Source: Actinoplanes sp. DH11 (lineage in GTDB: Bacteria; Actinomycetota; Actinomycetes; Mycobacteriales; Micromonosporaceae). Taken from it: a stretch of 64,000 nucleotides of DNA. Position 1 is the first letter of the stretch. Every line of letters starts with the position of its first letter. Positions 37,997 through 45,465 of this stretch are shown piece after piece. Below the pieces are notes generated by a model. That model was not told the origin of the DNA. It did no database searches and saw only the letters and a program-made list of their open reading frames with translations. Location: NCBI RefSeq assembly GCF_020873875.1, contig NZ_JAHWGU010000014.1, positions 171,099 through 235,098 on the forward strand. Direction: 5' to 3'. The position numbers and the translations under genes are program-made.

Positions 37997-38764
37997 TCAG
38001 TCCTGATGTGTCACCGGCTTGTGTGCCACCACGAAGATACGGCGGAAGGGGAACGCCACGAGCCCGTGCCGCTCGGGATGGTCCGCCGCGATCCGTTCCG
38101 CCAGCCGGCTGCGGAAGCCGGCCCACTGATCATCATCGAGGGCCGCGCGCACCGGCCGCAGGGCGGTACCCTCCAGCCAGCGCAGCACCGGGTGGTCCGG
38201 GCCGCCGGCCGGCAGCAGGTGCAGGTACGTGGTCTCCCAGGCGTCCACCACGCCACCGGCCGCGGTGAGCACCTCCGCGTAACCGGCCGGGTCGTCCACC
38301 GGGTCGTGCGGCAGCTCCTTGCCGTGGTCGGCGGCCAGCTCGCGGATCGCCCGATGGCCGGGGCTGTCGAAGTTGCCCGGCACCTGCATGGCGAACCACG
38401 CCCCGGCGGGCAGCGCCGCGAACCAGCCCGGCAACAGGTCGCGGTGCTCGGGCACCCATTGGAGGGCGGCGTTGGTGACCACGACGTCCGTGTCCGGGTC
38501 CGGTTGCCAGCGCGCGATGTCCCCGAGCACGAACGCGGTGTTCCGGTCACCGGCGGCCGCTTTGGCGATCATCTCGGGCGAGGAGTCCAGACCGGTCACC
38601 CGGGCGCCGGGCCAGCGTCCGGCGAGCGCGCGGGTGAGGTCGCCGGTCCCGCAGCCGAGGTCGGTGACGGCACGGGGCCGCTCGGCCGCGATCCGCTCGG
38701 TGAGGTCGAAGAACGGCCGGGACCGTTCGGCGTCGAAGCGGCGGTAGACGGCGGGATCCCACAT
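37997..38764 (-). CDS. tam: trans-aconitate methyltransferase-like SAM methyltransferase
   Basis: 255 aa class I SAM-dependent methyltransferase. SAM-binding motif VTDLGCGTGDLTRALAG, then GLDSSPEMIAKA and TNAALQWVPEHRDLLPGW; the order and MWDPAVYRRFDAERSRPF start match bacterial Tam. ATG at 38764 with AGGAGG 5 nt upstream; the ATG 15 bp earlier would lie upstream of that site. Esterifies trans-aconitate in E. coli; the substrate here is inferred by family. Operon with the deaminase. Confidence 0.82.
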   Translation of the reverse strand: MWDPAVYRRFDAERSRPFFDLTERIAAERPRAVTDLGCGTGDLTRALAGRWPGARVTGLDSSPEMIAKAAAGDRNTAFVLGDIARWQPDPDTDVVVTNAALQWVPEHRDLLPGWFAALPAGAWFAMQVPGNFDSPGHRAIRELAADHGKELPHDPVDDPAGYAEVLTAAGGVVDAWETTYLHLLPAGGPDHPVLRWLEGTALRPVRAALDDDQWAGFRSRLAERIAADHPERHGLVAFPFRRIFVVAHKPVTHQD

Positions 38765-38784
38765 GTGCGCCTCCTGCATTATCT

Positions 38785-38802
38785 AAACCGTACGTACGTC
38801 TT
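38785..38802. promoter_or_regulatory. palindrome in the tam / aldo-keto reductase intergenic region
   Basis: AAACCGTACGTACGTCTT has a perfect 10-bp palindromic core (CGTACGTACG) and matching A/T ends, the style of a TetR-family operator. It lies between divergent tam and the reductase gene. No TetR gene is in the window, so the regulator is unknown. Confidence 0.4.
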
Positions 38803-38837
38803 GTTTGAAGCTATCAGCTTGGCGGTAGGGTCTCGAC

Positions 38838-39815
38838 GTGGAGAAACGAGATTTTCGGAGGATGGGACGGACCGCCTCGGTGGTCGGTCTGGGTGCCTGG
38901 CAGCTCGGCGCCGACTGGGGCCAGGTGAGCGAGGCCGACGCGCACGCCACCCTGCAGGCCGCCGTCGACGCGGGCGTCACGTTCATCGACACCGCTGACG
39001 TCTACGGCGACGGCCGCAGCGAGCAGATCGTCGGCTCGTTCGTGAAGGACAAGCCCGGGCTCACCGTCGCCACCAAGATGGGCCGCCGGCTGCCGCAGGA
39101 GCCGGCCAACTACCACCTCGACAACTTCCGCGCCTGGACCGACCGGTCACGCGCCAACCTCGGCGTGGACACCCTGGACCTGGTGCAGCTGCACTGCCCG
39201 CCGACCCCGGTCTTCTCCAGCGACGAGGTCTTCGACTCGCTCGACACCCTGGTGCAGGAGAAGCGCATCGCGGCGTACGGGGTGAGCGTCGAGAAGGTCG
39301 AGGAGGCACTCGCCGCGATCGCCCGCCCGGGCGTGGCAAGCGTGCAGATCATCCTCAACGCGTTCCGGCTCAAGCCGCTGGAGCGGGTGCTGCCGGCGGC
39401 CGCCGAGGCCGGCGTCGGCATCATCGCCCGCGTCCCGCTCGCCAGCGGCATGCTCTCCGGGCGGTACGACGAGAACACCACGTTCGCCGCGGACGACCAC
39501 CGCAACTACAACCGGCACGGCGAGTCGTTCGACGTCGGCGAGACGTTCTCCGGTGTCGACTTCCAGGTCGGCCTGGAAGCCGTGCGCCGGCTGCGCCCGC
39601 TCGTGCCGGAGGGCGCGACGATGGCCCAATTCGCCATCCGCTGGATCGTCGATCAGCCCGGCGTGACCGTGGTGATCCCGGGCGCCCGCAACCCGGAACA
39701 GGCACGGGCCAACGCGGCCGCCGCCGAACTGGCGCCACTCACGCCGGAAACCCGAGAAATGATCGCGGCAGTCTACGATGAGTTGATTCGCCCCCAGGTG
39801 CACGACAAATGGTGA
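38838..39815 (+). CDS. aldo/keto reductase
   Basis: 325 aa NADPH-dependent oxidoreductase of the AKR superfamily. Catalytic tetrad is visible: Asp and Tyr in FIDTADVYGDG, Lys in VATKMG, His in LVQLHCPP. NADP-binding C-terminus includes VVIPGARNPEQARANAAAAE. GTG start at 38838. The next gene overlaps its stop by 7 bp. Substrate unknown. Confidence 0.92.
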   Translation: MEKRDFRRMGRTASVVGLGAWQLGADWGQVSEADAHATLQAAVDAGVTFIDTADVYGDGRSEQIVGSFVKDKPGLTVATKMGRRLPQEPANYHLDNFRAWTDRSRANLGVDTLDLVQLHCPPTPVFSSDEVFDSLDTLVQEKRIAAYGVSVEKVEEALAAIARPGVASVQIILNAFRLKPLERVLPAAAEAGVGIIARVPLASGMLSGRYDENTTFAADDHRNYNRHGESFDVGETFSGVDFQVGLEAVRRLRPLVPEGATMAQFAIRWIVDQPGVTVVIPGARNPEQARANAAAAELAPLTPETREMIAAVYDELIRPQVHDKW

Positions 39816-40054
39816 ACAATGAAACCGGGACACCGCGATTGCAGGGCTGGCTTGCGATGTCTCTCGGCCTGCTGGCGCTCGCGCTGGGTGCGGTGTGGAC
39901 GCTTCAAGGCTTGGACTACCTGACCGATCAGCTGATGAGCGGGCAGCTGTTGTGGGCGGTCGCCGGCGGGGTCACGGCGGTGCTCGGCCTGGCACTCGTG
40001 GTCGTCGGGATGCGCCGCCGGACGGCCGGCAAGCAGGGCACGGAAACGGTCTGA
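39809..40054 (+). CDS. small two-helix membrane protein
   Basis: 81 aa with two hydrophobic helices (WLAMSLGLLALALGAVWTL; LLWAVAGGVTAVLGLALVVV) and a basic C-terminus. Overlaps the aldo/keto reductase stop, so it is co-translated. No family recognised. Confidence 0.7.
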   Translation: MVNNETGTPRLQGWLAMSLGLLALALGAVWTLQGLDYLTDQLMSGQLLWAVAGGVTAVLGLALVVVGMRRRTAGKQGTETV

Positions 40055-40081
40055 CGCCCGGCGCGCGCCGGAACGAGAAGA

Positions 40082-40114
40082 GGCCCCGCATCCTCGTCAC
40101 GAGGCTGCGGGGCC
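40082..40114. terminator. hairpin between convergent genes
   Basis: GGCCCCGCA / TGCGGGGCC (9-bp arms) with inner CCTCG/CGAGG pairs. It lies between the plus-strand small membrane gene and the minus-strand cold-shock gene. The minus side is followed by a T/C-rich run. A likely two-way terminator. Confidence 0.7.
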
Positions 40115-40164
40115 ACTTGGTCAGGCCGGCCTCCGCCAGGCGACCGGCATAAGTCTCACTAGGT

Positions 40165-40368
40165 TCAGAGCGGGCGGACCTGCTCCGCCTGCGGGCCCTT
40201 CTGGCCCTGGGCGATCTCGAACTCCACCCGCTGGTTCTCCTCCAGAGTGCGGTAACCGCTCGTCTGGATGGCCGAGAAGTGGACGAACACGTCAGCACCC
40301 CCGCCGTCGACGGTGATGAAGCCGAAGCCCTTGTCTGCGTTGAACCACTTCACGGTTCCTTGCGCCAT
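40165..40368 (-). CDS. cold-shock domain protein
   Basis: 67 aa single-stranded nucleic-acid-binding protein (Csp, OB fold). RNP1 KGFGFITV and RNP2 VFVHFSAI are intact; begins MAQGTVKWFNADKGFG. AAGGAGA lies 4 nt upstream of the ATG at 40368. About 290 bp upstream to the next terminator is gene-free, room for the long leader common in csp genes; it includes two copies of CCCGCCGGAGG (about 40498-40531). Confidence 0.95.
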   Translation of the reverse strand: MAQGTVKWFNADKGFGFITVDGGGADVFVHFSAIQTSGYRTLEENQRVEFEIAQGQKGPQAEQVRPL

Positions 40369-40655
40369 GCTGAACTCTCCTTCTGAAAATGCCGGCCCGC
40401 CCAACCGTGGCAGCGCGGGGCCGATGACCGTTTTCGAGCAGCGGCGCCGCGAGAGGCGGCCCTTTCAGAGGACGTCTCCTCCGGGTGACCTCGTGACCCC
40501 GCCGGAGGACAATGTGAACCCGCCGGAGGGTGGTGTCCCGCGGTCAAGCGGAAGCAGCGAACCACGTACACAAAAACTGGCCACACTGTACCCGAAAAGC
40601 GAGCCGAAAAGCTGCCCCTCGAAGGAATCCAATAATGGGTGGACGATATGGAAAA

Positions 40656-40689
40656 GGCCCCCCACTTCGTCGTGACGAAGTGGGGGGCC
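40656..40689 (-). terminator. terminator of the DUF4235 operon
   Basis: Perfect 16-bp inverted repeat (GGCCCCCCACTTCGTC / GACGAAGTGGGGGGCC) with a 2-nt centre. On the minus strand it ends in TTTTCC and lies 31 bp downstream of the DUF4235 stop. Confidence 0.85.
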
Positions 40690-40719
40690 GTCAAGACCCT
40701 CGTCGATACCGTAGATGAT

Positions 40720-40992
40720 CTAGTCGGGCCAGTGACCGGTCACTCGGCGGGTCCCGATGGCGCCGCCACGGTGCACCGCCGCCTTCACCACGGCGAAGAT
40801 CGCACCCTGCAGCGCTGCCGCGGCGAGCACCTCGCCCCAGCCACGGTCCTCGTCACCGGCGTCGGGCGCGTCGTCGTCCCCGGAGACCACCTTCCACGCC
40901 TGCTTGAAGAGCATCCCGGCGAGCGTGCCGGCCGCGAAGCCGAGCGCGATGTTCACCGGCTTCAACGCCACCTTCTCGAACTTGCCTGCCAT
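40720..40992 (-). CDS. DUF4235 family protein
   Basis: 90 aa. Matches the small actinobacterial DUF4235 membrane family: a Gly/Ala-rich helix (ALGFAAGTLAGMLFKQAW), an acidic loop (DDDAPDAGDEDRGWG) and a second helix (VLAAAALQGAIFAVVKAAV). Last gene of a three-gene operon with overlapping ends (DUF3618 and holin-like genes upstream). Function unknown; probably envelope. Confidence 0.85.
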   Translation of the reverse strand: MAGKFEKVALKPVNIALGFAAGTLAGMLFKQAWKVVSGDDDAPDAGDEDRGWGEVLAAAALQGAIFAVVKAAVHRGGAIGTRRVTGHWPD

Positions 40993-41366
40993 CAGCGCCT
41001 CCCCCGCACGATCAGAATGACTCCTACCAGCGCCGCCAGACCCGCGGCCACGAGCAGCACCGGCGCCGGATTGGCGCGGACCCGCTCGGCAGCCGGCTCC
41101 ACGGCCGACTCCTTGGCGTGCACCGTGACCTCCTTGGCCCGGCCGCCCGCCGAGACCGCGGCCTCGCGCACCCGGCCGGTCACCGCGGCAGCCTGGGTCA
41201 GCACCCGCTGCCGGGTCTGCTCCACCTGCTCCCGGGCGCGCGCCTTGACATCCGCCTTCGCCGCCAGGGCCTGCACCGTCTCACCGAGATCGGCGCGGGT
41301 CTGTTGTATCTCCTCACGCAGCACCGCCAGATCCGGCTTGGCCGCGGAACCGTTCTTCTCACTCAT
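40992..41366 (-). CDS. DUF3618 family protein
   Basis: 124 aa. DUF3618 signature near the N-terminus (LREEIQQTRADLGETVQALA), an amphipathic Ala/Val/Arg helical middle, and a C-terminal membrane helix (VLLVAAGLAALVGVILIV). Middle gene of the operon; overlaps the holin-like gene by 4 nt and touches DUF4235. Function unknown. Confidence 0.87.
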   Translation of the reverse strand: MSEKNGSAAKPDLAVLREEIQQTRADLGETVQALAAKADVKARAREQVEQTRQRVLTQAAAVTGRVREAAVSAGGRAKEVTVHAKESAVEPAAERVRANPAPVLLVAAGLAALVGVILIVRGRR

Positions 41367-41893
41367 GCCCGGCTACGCTCCTTGACCGCATGCTTCACCT
41401 CATCGACGTCGGCCTTGATCCCCTGGACAGCCGCCTCGGGCTGCGGAGGAACCGCCCGACTCACCTGCTTCTTCCCGAGCAGGGCCAGCACGCCGGCGAC
41501 CGCGAAGAGCACCACGGTCACGATCAGGGCGGCCAGCCACAGGGGCAGGAACAGGTCGAGCACGATGACCAGGGTCGCGAGGAGGGCGCCCACGCCGTAA
41601 CCGGCGAGCACACCAGCACCACCGAACAGACCCGCGCCGATCCCGGCGTGCTTGCCCTTCTCGGCCAGCTCCGCCTTGGCCAGCGTCAGCTCGTCCCGGA
41701 CGAGCCTGCTGACCTGCTCACTCGCGCGCTGCACCAGCTCCGCGGTGGACTGCTCGGCGAGCGGCCGGGCCGTCACCGGCGAGGCCGTCGCGGGTACGGC
41801 CTGCGCGGGTACGGCCTGCGCGGGTGCGGCCTGCGCGGGTGCGGCCTGCGCGGGAATCGGCCGGGCCGCAGCACCGGTCACAACATCGGCCAT
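41363..41893 (-). CDS. holin-like (Act_holin/DUF1469) membrane protein
   Basis: 176 aa. An Ala/Pro/Val repeat N-terminus (QAAPAQ / QAVPAQ units, about 12-40) precedes the family core STAELVQRASEQVSRLVRDE, then two membrane helices (about 80-105 and 115-140). First gene of the operon with DUF3618 and DUF4235. Despite the 'phage holin' family name, this operon is chromosomal in many actinobacteria; no phage genes are near. Confidence 0.85.
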   Translation of the reverse strand: MADVVTGAAARPIPAQAAPAQAAPAQAVPAQAVPATASPVTARPLAEQSTAELVQRASEQVSRLVRDELTLAKAELAEKGKHAGIGAGLFGGAGVLAGYGVGALLATLVIVLDLFLPLWLAALIVTVVLFAVAGVLALLGKKQVSRAVPPQPEAAVQGIKADVDEVKHAVKERSRA

Positions 41894-41973
41894 CGTGTCC
41901 CCCTTTCCATGTGACCGGGATATGCCCTGATCACGTCTGCCTCAATCCTCGCCGTGGCGCGGAAGAATGCCGG

Positions 41974-43155
41974 TCAGCTACGCGACACCGCGGCAGGTTC
42001 CGGACCACCGAAGGCGGCGCCCCGGGATTCACCGTCGTCACCGCCGCTGAACACCCGCGCCTGCTCCGAGGTGGCGTCCAGGCCACCCTGGTAGACACGC
42101 GCCACGCCGCGGCGGCTGGGCGGACTCGTGTCCGGCTCCCGCAGCTCGGCACGCATCCGCGGCAGCGACTCACGCTGGTTCTCCCAGATCCAGCCGACCA
42201 GGCGCTCGCGCACCAGGCACCGCAGATCCCAGAGCGCACCGGCGTCGTTCGCGCTCACCAGGGCGCGCAGCCGCACCATGCCGCCGGTCGCCTGGGTCAC
42301 CTGGAGCACACAGACCCGCCGATCCCAGAGGTCCGAACTCTCGCAGACCCGCTGCAGCTCGGCGCGCAGCGGCTCGATCGGCGTCGACCAGTCCACGTCG
42401 ATCTCGGCGGTGCCGAGCACCGCCGAGCCGGTACGCGTCCAGTTCTGGAACGGTTTCGTGGTGAAGTAGGAGGTCGGCAGGATGAGCCGCCGGTCGTCCC
42501 AGATCTGCACCACCACGACCGTCAGGGTGATCTCCTGGATCCGGCCCCACTCCTGCTCCACGACCACCACGTCGTCCACCCGGATCGCATCGCTGAAGGC
42601 GAGCTGGATGCCGGCGAAGACGTTGCCGAGGGTGCTCTGTGCGGCGAGCGCCGCGATCACGCTGATCACGCCGGCCGAGGCGAGGACGCTCGCGCCGAGC
42701 GCCCGGATGCCCGGGAAGGTCATCAGCATGACGCCGAGGGTGATCACCACGATCGCCGCGACGGTGACCCGGCGCAGCATCACGACCTGCGTCTTGATGC
42801 GCCGGTGCTTGCGGTTGTCCGGGACGTCGGTACGCCAGCGGGCCAGCGCGACGTCCTCACAGACCAGGAGGATCGCTCCGACGAGCCAGGCGGAGGCGGC
42901 GATGCAGAGCAGCACCAGGGTGTGCATCACGCCGCCGCGGAACGGGAAATCACCCCCGAAGACGCGGATCGCCTGCTGCGCGACGACCAGGGGCACAGTG
43001 ATCAGGAACGGACGGTGGATCTTGCGTGCCATGTCGGCGGCGAGTGCGGAACGCCGGCCGAGCCGCTTGACGATCCGATGCACGATCTCGACAAAGACGA
43101 TCGCCGAGCCGGCCGCGATTGCCACGGCGAGCACGGCGGTCACAACGCTGGACAC
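41974..43155 (-). CDS. MscS-family mechanosensitive channel
   Basis: 393 aa. Four N-terminal membrane helices, then the MscS core: pore-lining helix ALGASVLASAGVISVIAALA followed by QSTLGNVFAGIQLAFSDAIR and the beta domain (VQIWDDRRLILPTSYF). A disordered C-terminus of about 50 residues ends the protein. GTG at 43155 with GGGAGGGAAAGG upstream; the longer frame to 43221 lacks support. Releases solutes during hypo-osmotic shock. Confidence 0.9.
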   Translation of the reverse strand: MSSVVTAVLAVAIAAGSAIVFVEIVHRIVKRLGRRSALAADMARKIHRPFLITVPLVVAQQAIRVFGGDFPFRGGVMHTLVLLCIAASAWLVGAILLVCEDVALARWRTDVPDNRKHRRIKTQVVMLRRVTVAAIVVITLGVMLMTFPGIRALGASVLASAGVISVIAALAAQSTLGNVFAGIQLAFSDAIRVDDVVVVEQEWGRIQEITLTVVVVQIWDDRRLILPTSYFTTKPFQNWTRTGSAVLGTAEIDVDWSTPIEPLRAELQRVCESSDLWDRRVCVLQVTQATGGMVRLRALVSANDAGALWDLRCLVRERLVGWIWENQRESLPRMRAELREPDTSPPSRRGVARVYQGGLDATSEQARVFSGGDDGESRGAAFGGPEPAAVSRS

Positions 43156-43281
43156 TGACCTTTCCCTCCCACGTAGGGTTCTGTGCCAGCGCCCTAGTTT
43201 GCCCCCGCGGGCTGTCAGCACACCGGCAACGGCAGATGTCAGACAAAGCTCACACCTGCCGTCCTACCCGGCCCATCCTGA

Positions 43282-44106
43282 TCAGATCTTGCGGTACTTC
43301 GCCTGGGCGATGCAGTAGACACCGAAGGCCGCGATGCCCGCCGCGATCAGCGCCAGCAACCACACACCCCAGGAGGAACCGGCAAGCGTCTTGAGAGCGG
43401 CGTCCAGCCCACGGGCCTTCTCCGGGTCATAGTTGACCGCGGCGGTGACGACCAGGATGCCCGCGATCGCGTACGCCACGCCCTTGGCCGAGTAACCGGC
43501 CATGCCCAACTTGATGATCGACTCGCGCGACTTCGCCGGCATCTGGCCGGTGTTGAGGTGCTTGACGAACTTGCGCTTGTAGCCGTAGTAAACCATCCCG
43601 ACACCGATGCCGAGCACCACGAGCCCGATCAGGCCGACCAGCAGCCGGCCGCCCGAGGAGTCCATCAGCTTGGCGGTCATGCTCGCGTTGCTGTCGCCCA
43701 TCGAGGCGTCCGAGCCCTGGACGACCTTGATCGCGGTCCAGGCGAGGTAGCTGTAGAGCAGCGCGCGGGCGACGGAGAGGACCCGCTCGGCCGTGGCGGT
43801 CCGGTCCCGGGGGCCGCTCTCGCCGATCGCCGCCTCGAAGGCCTGCCAGATGGCCATCGCGATCAGACCGATCGCGATCACGATGAGCAGAGTCTTGCCG
43901 TACGAGTGGGTGGACAGCTCCTGCAGGGCTCCGGACTGGTCGCTCTGCTGCCCGGAGCCACTGAAGGCCACCTGCAGCGCGATCCAAGCGAACAGCAGGT
44001 GGATGATTCCGTACCCGATGAAGCCGCCCCTGGCCAGGTATTCCAGAGGCTTGCTCTCAGCGGCACGCGATGCTTGGTGCTTGACGTTCGAGGTCGTGGA
44101 GGACAT
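43282..44106 (-). CDS. DUF1206 membrane protein
   Basis: 274 aa with six membrane helices arranged as three pairs, each beginning with the DUF1206 pattern (YLARGGFIGYGIIHLLFAW; ARALLYSYLAWTAIKVVQG; GMAGYSAKGVAYAIAGILVV). ATG at 44106 (MSSTTSNVKHQ). Function unknown. Neighbours are other envelope genes on the same strand. Confidence 0.9.
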   Translation of the reverse strand: MSSTTSNVKHQASRAAESKPLEYLARGGFIGYGIIHLLFAWIALQVAFSGSGQQSDQSGALQELSTHSYGKTLLIVIAIGLIAMAIWQAFEAAIGESGPRDRTATAERVLSVARALLYSYLAWTAIKVVQGSDASMGDSNASMTAKLMDSSGGRLLVGLIGLVVLGIGVGMVYYGYKRKFVKHLNTGQMPAKSRESIIKLGMAGYSAKGVAYAIAGILVVTAAVNYDPEKARGLDAALKTLAGSSWGVWLLALIAAGIAAFGVYCIAQAKYRKI

Positions 44107-44179
44107 GGCCCTCAATGTGCCCAGGGCGGGACTTTCGCCAAACCCGATGCACGGACAGCATTGCGGTGGTAACGCCGGG

Positions 44180-44518
44180 TCAGCGCGAGATCTGCACCTG
44201 AACCTCGTCCTGGGTCACGCTGTCCAGCACCACCTGAAGGCCACCGACGTCGACCGCCTGCTGGCCCTTGGTGAGCGCGACCTGCTCACCGGCGACCTCG
44301 AGGGTCACCGTGTTCTCGTCGGCGCTCAAGAATTTCGCCTCCACGCCCAGCACGTTCACGCTGGCGTTCGTCTCCCGAGCGATGGAGACTGTGCACTCGT
44401 CGAGGCTGCAACTGACGTTGTCGTTGCTGCACCCGCCGAGCAGGGCGAGGCCGAAAGCGGCGGAGGCGACAGCGGCGGCAAGGCGGCGGCGGGGCTTGGA
44501 GATCAACACCCTTCTCAC
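44180..44518 (-). CDS. small lipoprotein
   Basis: About 112 aa. Basic start (VRRVLISKPRRR), hydrophobic stretch, lipobox LALLGGC with the lipidated Cys, then a small beta-rich domain with two more Cys (VSCSLDECTV) and no recognised family. Start uncertain: GTG 44518, GTG 44509 or a TTG at 44551. Divergent from the GNAT gene. Function unknown. Confidence 0.75.
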   Translation of the reverse strand: MRRVLISKPRRRLAAAVASAAFGLALLGGCSNDNVSCSLDECTVSIARETNASVNVLGVEAKFLSADENTVTLEVAGEQVALTKGQQAVDVGGLQVVLDSVTQDEVQVQISR

Positions 44519-44571
44519 GGTACGCGGTCGCGACAACCCTAAGCTGTGCAAGACGCCAGGGGAGGCAACGG

Positions 44572-44859
44572 GTGAGTGACTTCGAGGTCCGCGAGAACAC
44601 CGCGGCGCGCCGGTTCGAACTTCTCGTCGACGGCGAGGTGGGCGCGCTGGCCGTCTACCACACCCGCGGCGACGTACTGATCATCCTGCACACCGAGACG
44701 GCGCCGGAAATGCAGGGCAAAGGCCTGGCGAGCGAGCTGGCCCGCCGCACCCTCGACCTGATCCGCGAGCGGGGCGGCAAGGTGGCCCCGAGCTGCCCGT
44801 TCTTCGCGAAGTACATCGGCGAGCACCCGGAGTACGCCGACCTGGTCTCCAAGGGCTGA
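44572..44859 (+). CDS. GNAT-type N-acetyltransferase (YjdJ-like, short)
   Basis: 95 aa, the small GCN5-related group. Acetyl-CoA loop in TAPEMQGKGLASELARRTLD, then VAPSCPFFAKYIGEHPEYAD, the conserved Cys-Pro-Phe block of this subfamily. GTG at 44572. Substrate unknown. Confidence 0.9.
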   Translation: MSDFEVRENTAARRFELLVDGEVGALAVYHTRGDVLIILHTETAPEMQGKGLASELARRTLDLIRERGGKVAPSCPFFAKYIGEHPEYADLVSKG

Positions 44860-45465
44860 CCCACACACGCTCCAGGGCCGGCGCCGGCGCCGGAACGGCA
44901 CGGCACGGCCGCCGGCGTGGCATGGCGCGGGACACGGCCCGACCGCCGGGACGGCATGGCTGTCGCCGAGCCCGGCTGTCCACGGCCAGGGGTGCAGCGC
45001 GGTAGGCGGGGTGTCCGAATGGGCCCCCGGGATCGCCGCCGAGCCGACACCGCCCGCGCACCACGCCCGTGTCCACCTTGCCCCCGATGGCAACGGACGC
45101 GCCACCAATGTCGAGATGTTGATCTGCTAGCGCTACGAAATCGCGGTTTCAGGCCCATGATCACAGCGATTTTGTAGCGCTAGCAGATCAACATCGCCGG
45201 GCGGGCCGACCGCAGCCGACCGCGGCCACTACTCAGGCCCTGAGCGCCAAAAGCCGCAGGCAGCAAACATCACGCCGCACCCACTCCATTCGCCTCGGCC
45301 GGGCCCCACGCATCGACGCCCCACTCGCCAAGCCCCGCAACCTTTATCGTCACAAATAGGCCATAAATGCCCCGGATTGTTGCGCGACAAGCGATAGGGA
45401 CACCCCGGCCCCGCCTGCGTCCTCCCGGGGAAGCCGAGAAGACGATCCGGGAGGGCAGCTCGGTG
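44860..45465. other. 606-bp gene-free interval between GNAT and GH3 genes
   Basis: Lies between convergent genes. Contains GC-rich low-complexity sequence (GGCGCCGGCGCCGG near 44878), the second 81-bp hairpin element, and an AT-richer patch at about 45340-45400. I see no protein or RNA gene. Confidence 0.6.
45115..45195. repeat. 81-bp hairpin element, copy 2
   Basis: Same element as 9944-10024 in the same orientation. Arms 45115-45144 and 45166-45195 pair with one mismatch in 30; the 21-nt loop differs from copy 1 at two positions. The left arm is identical to copy 1. Flanking sequences of the two copies are unrelated, so only the 81 bp are shared. Confidence 0.88.

Noticed and set aside
41363..41893. 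Prophage remnant suggested by the holin-like gene
   Set aside because: No endolysin, tail, capsid or integrase gene is near. The three-gene set is a common chromosomal actinobacterial operon.
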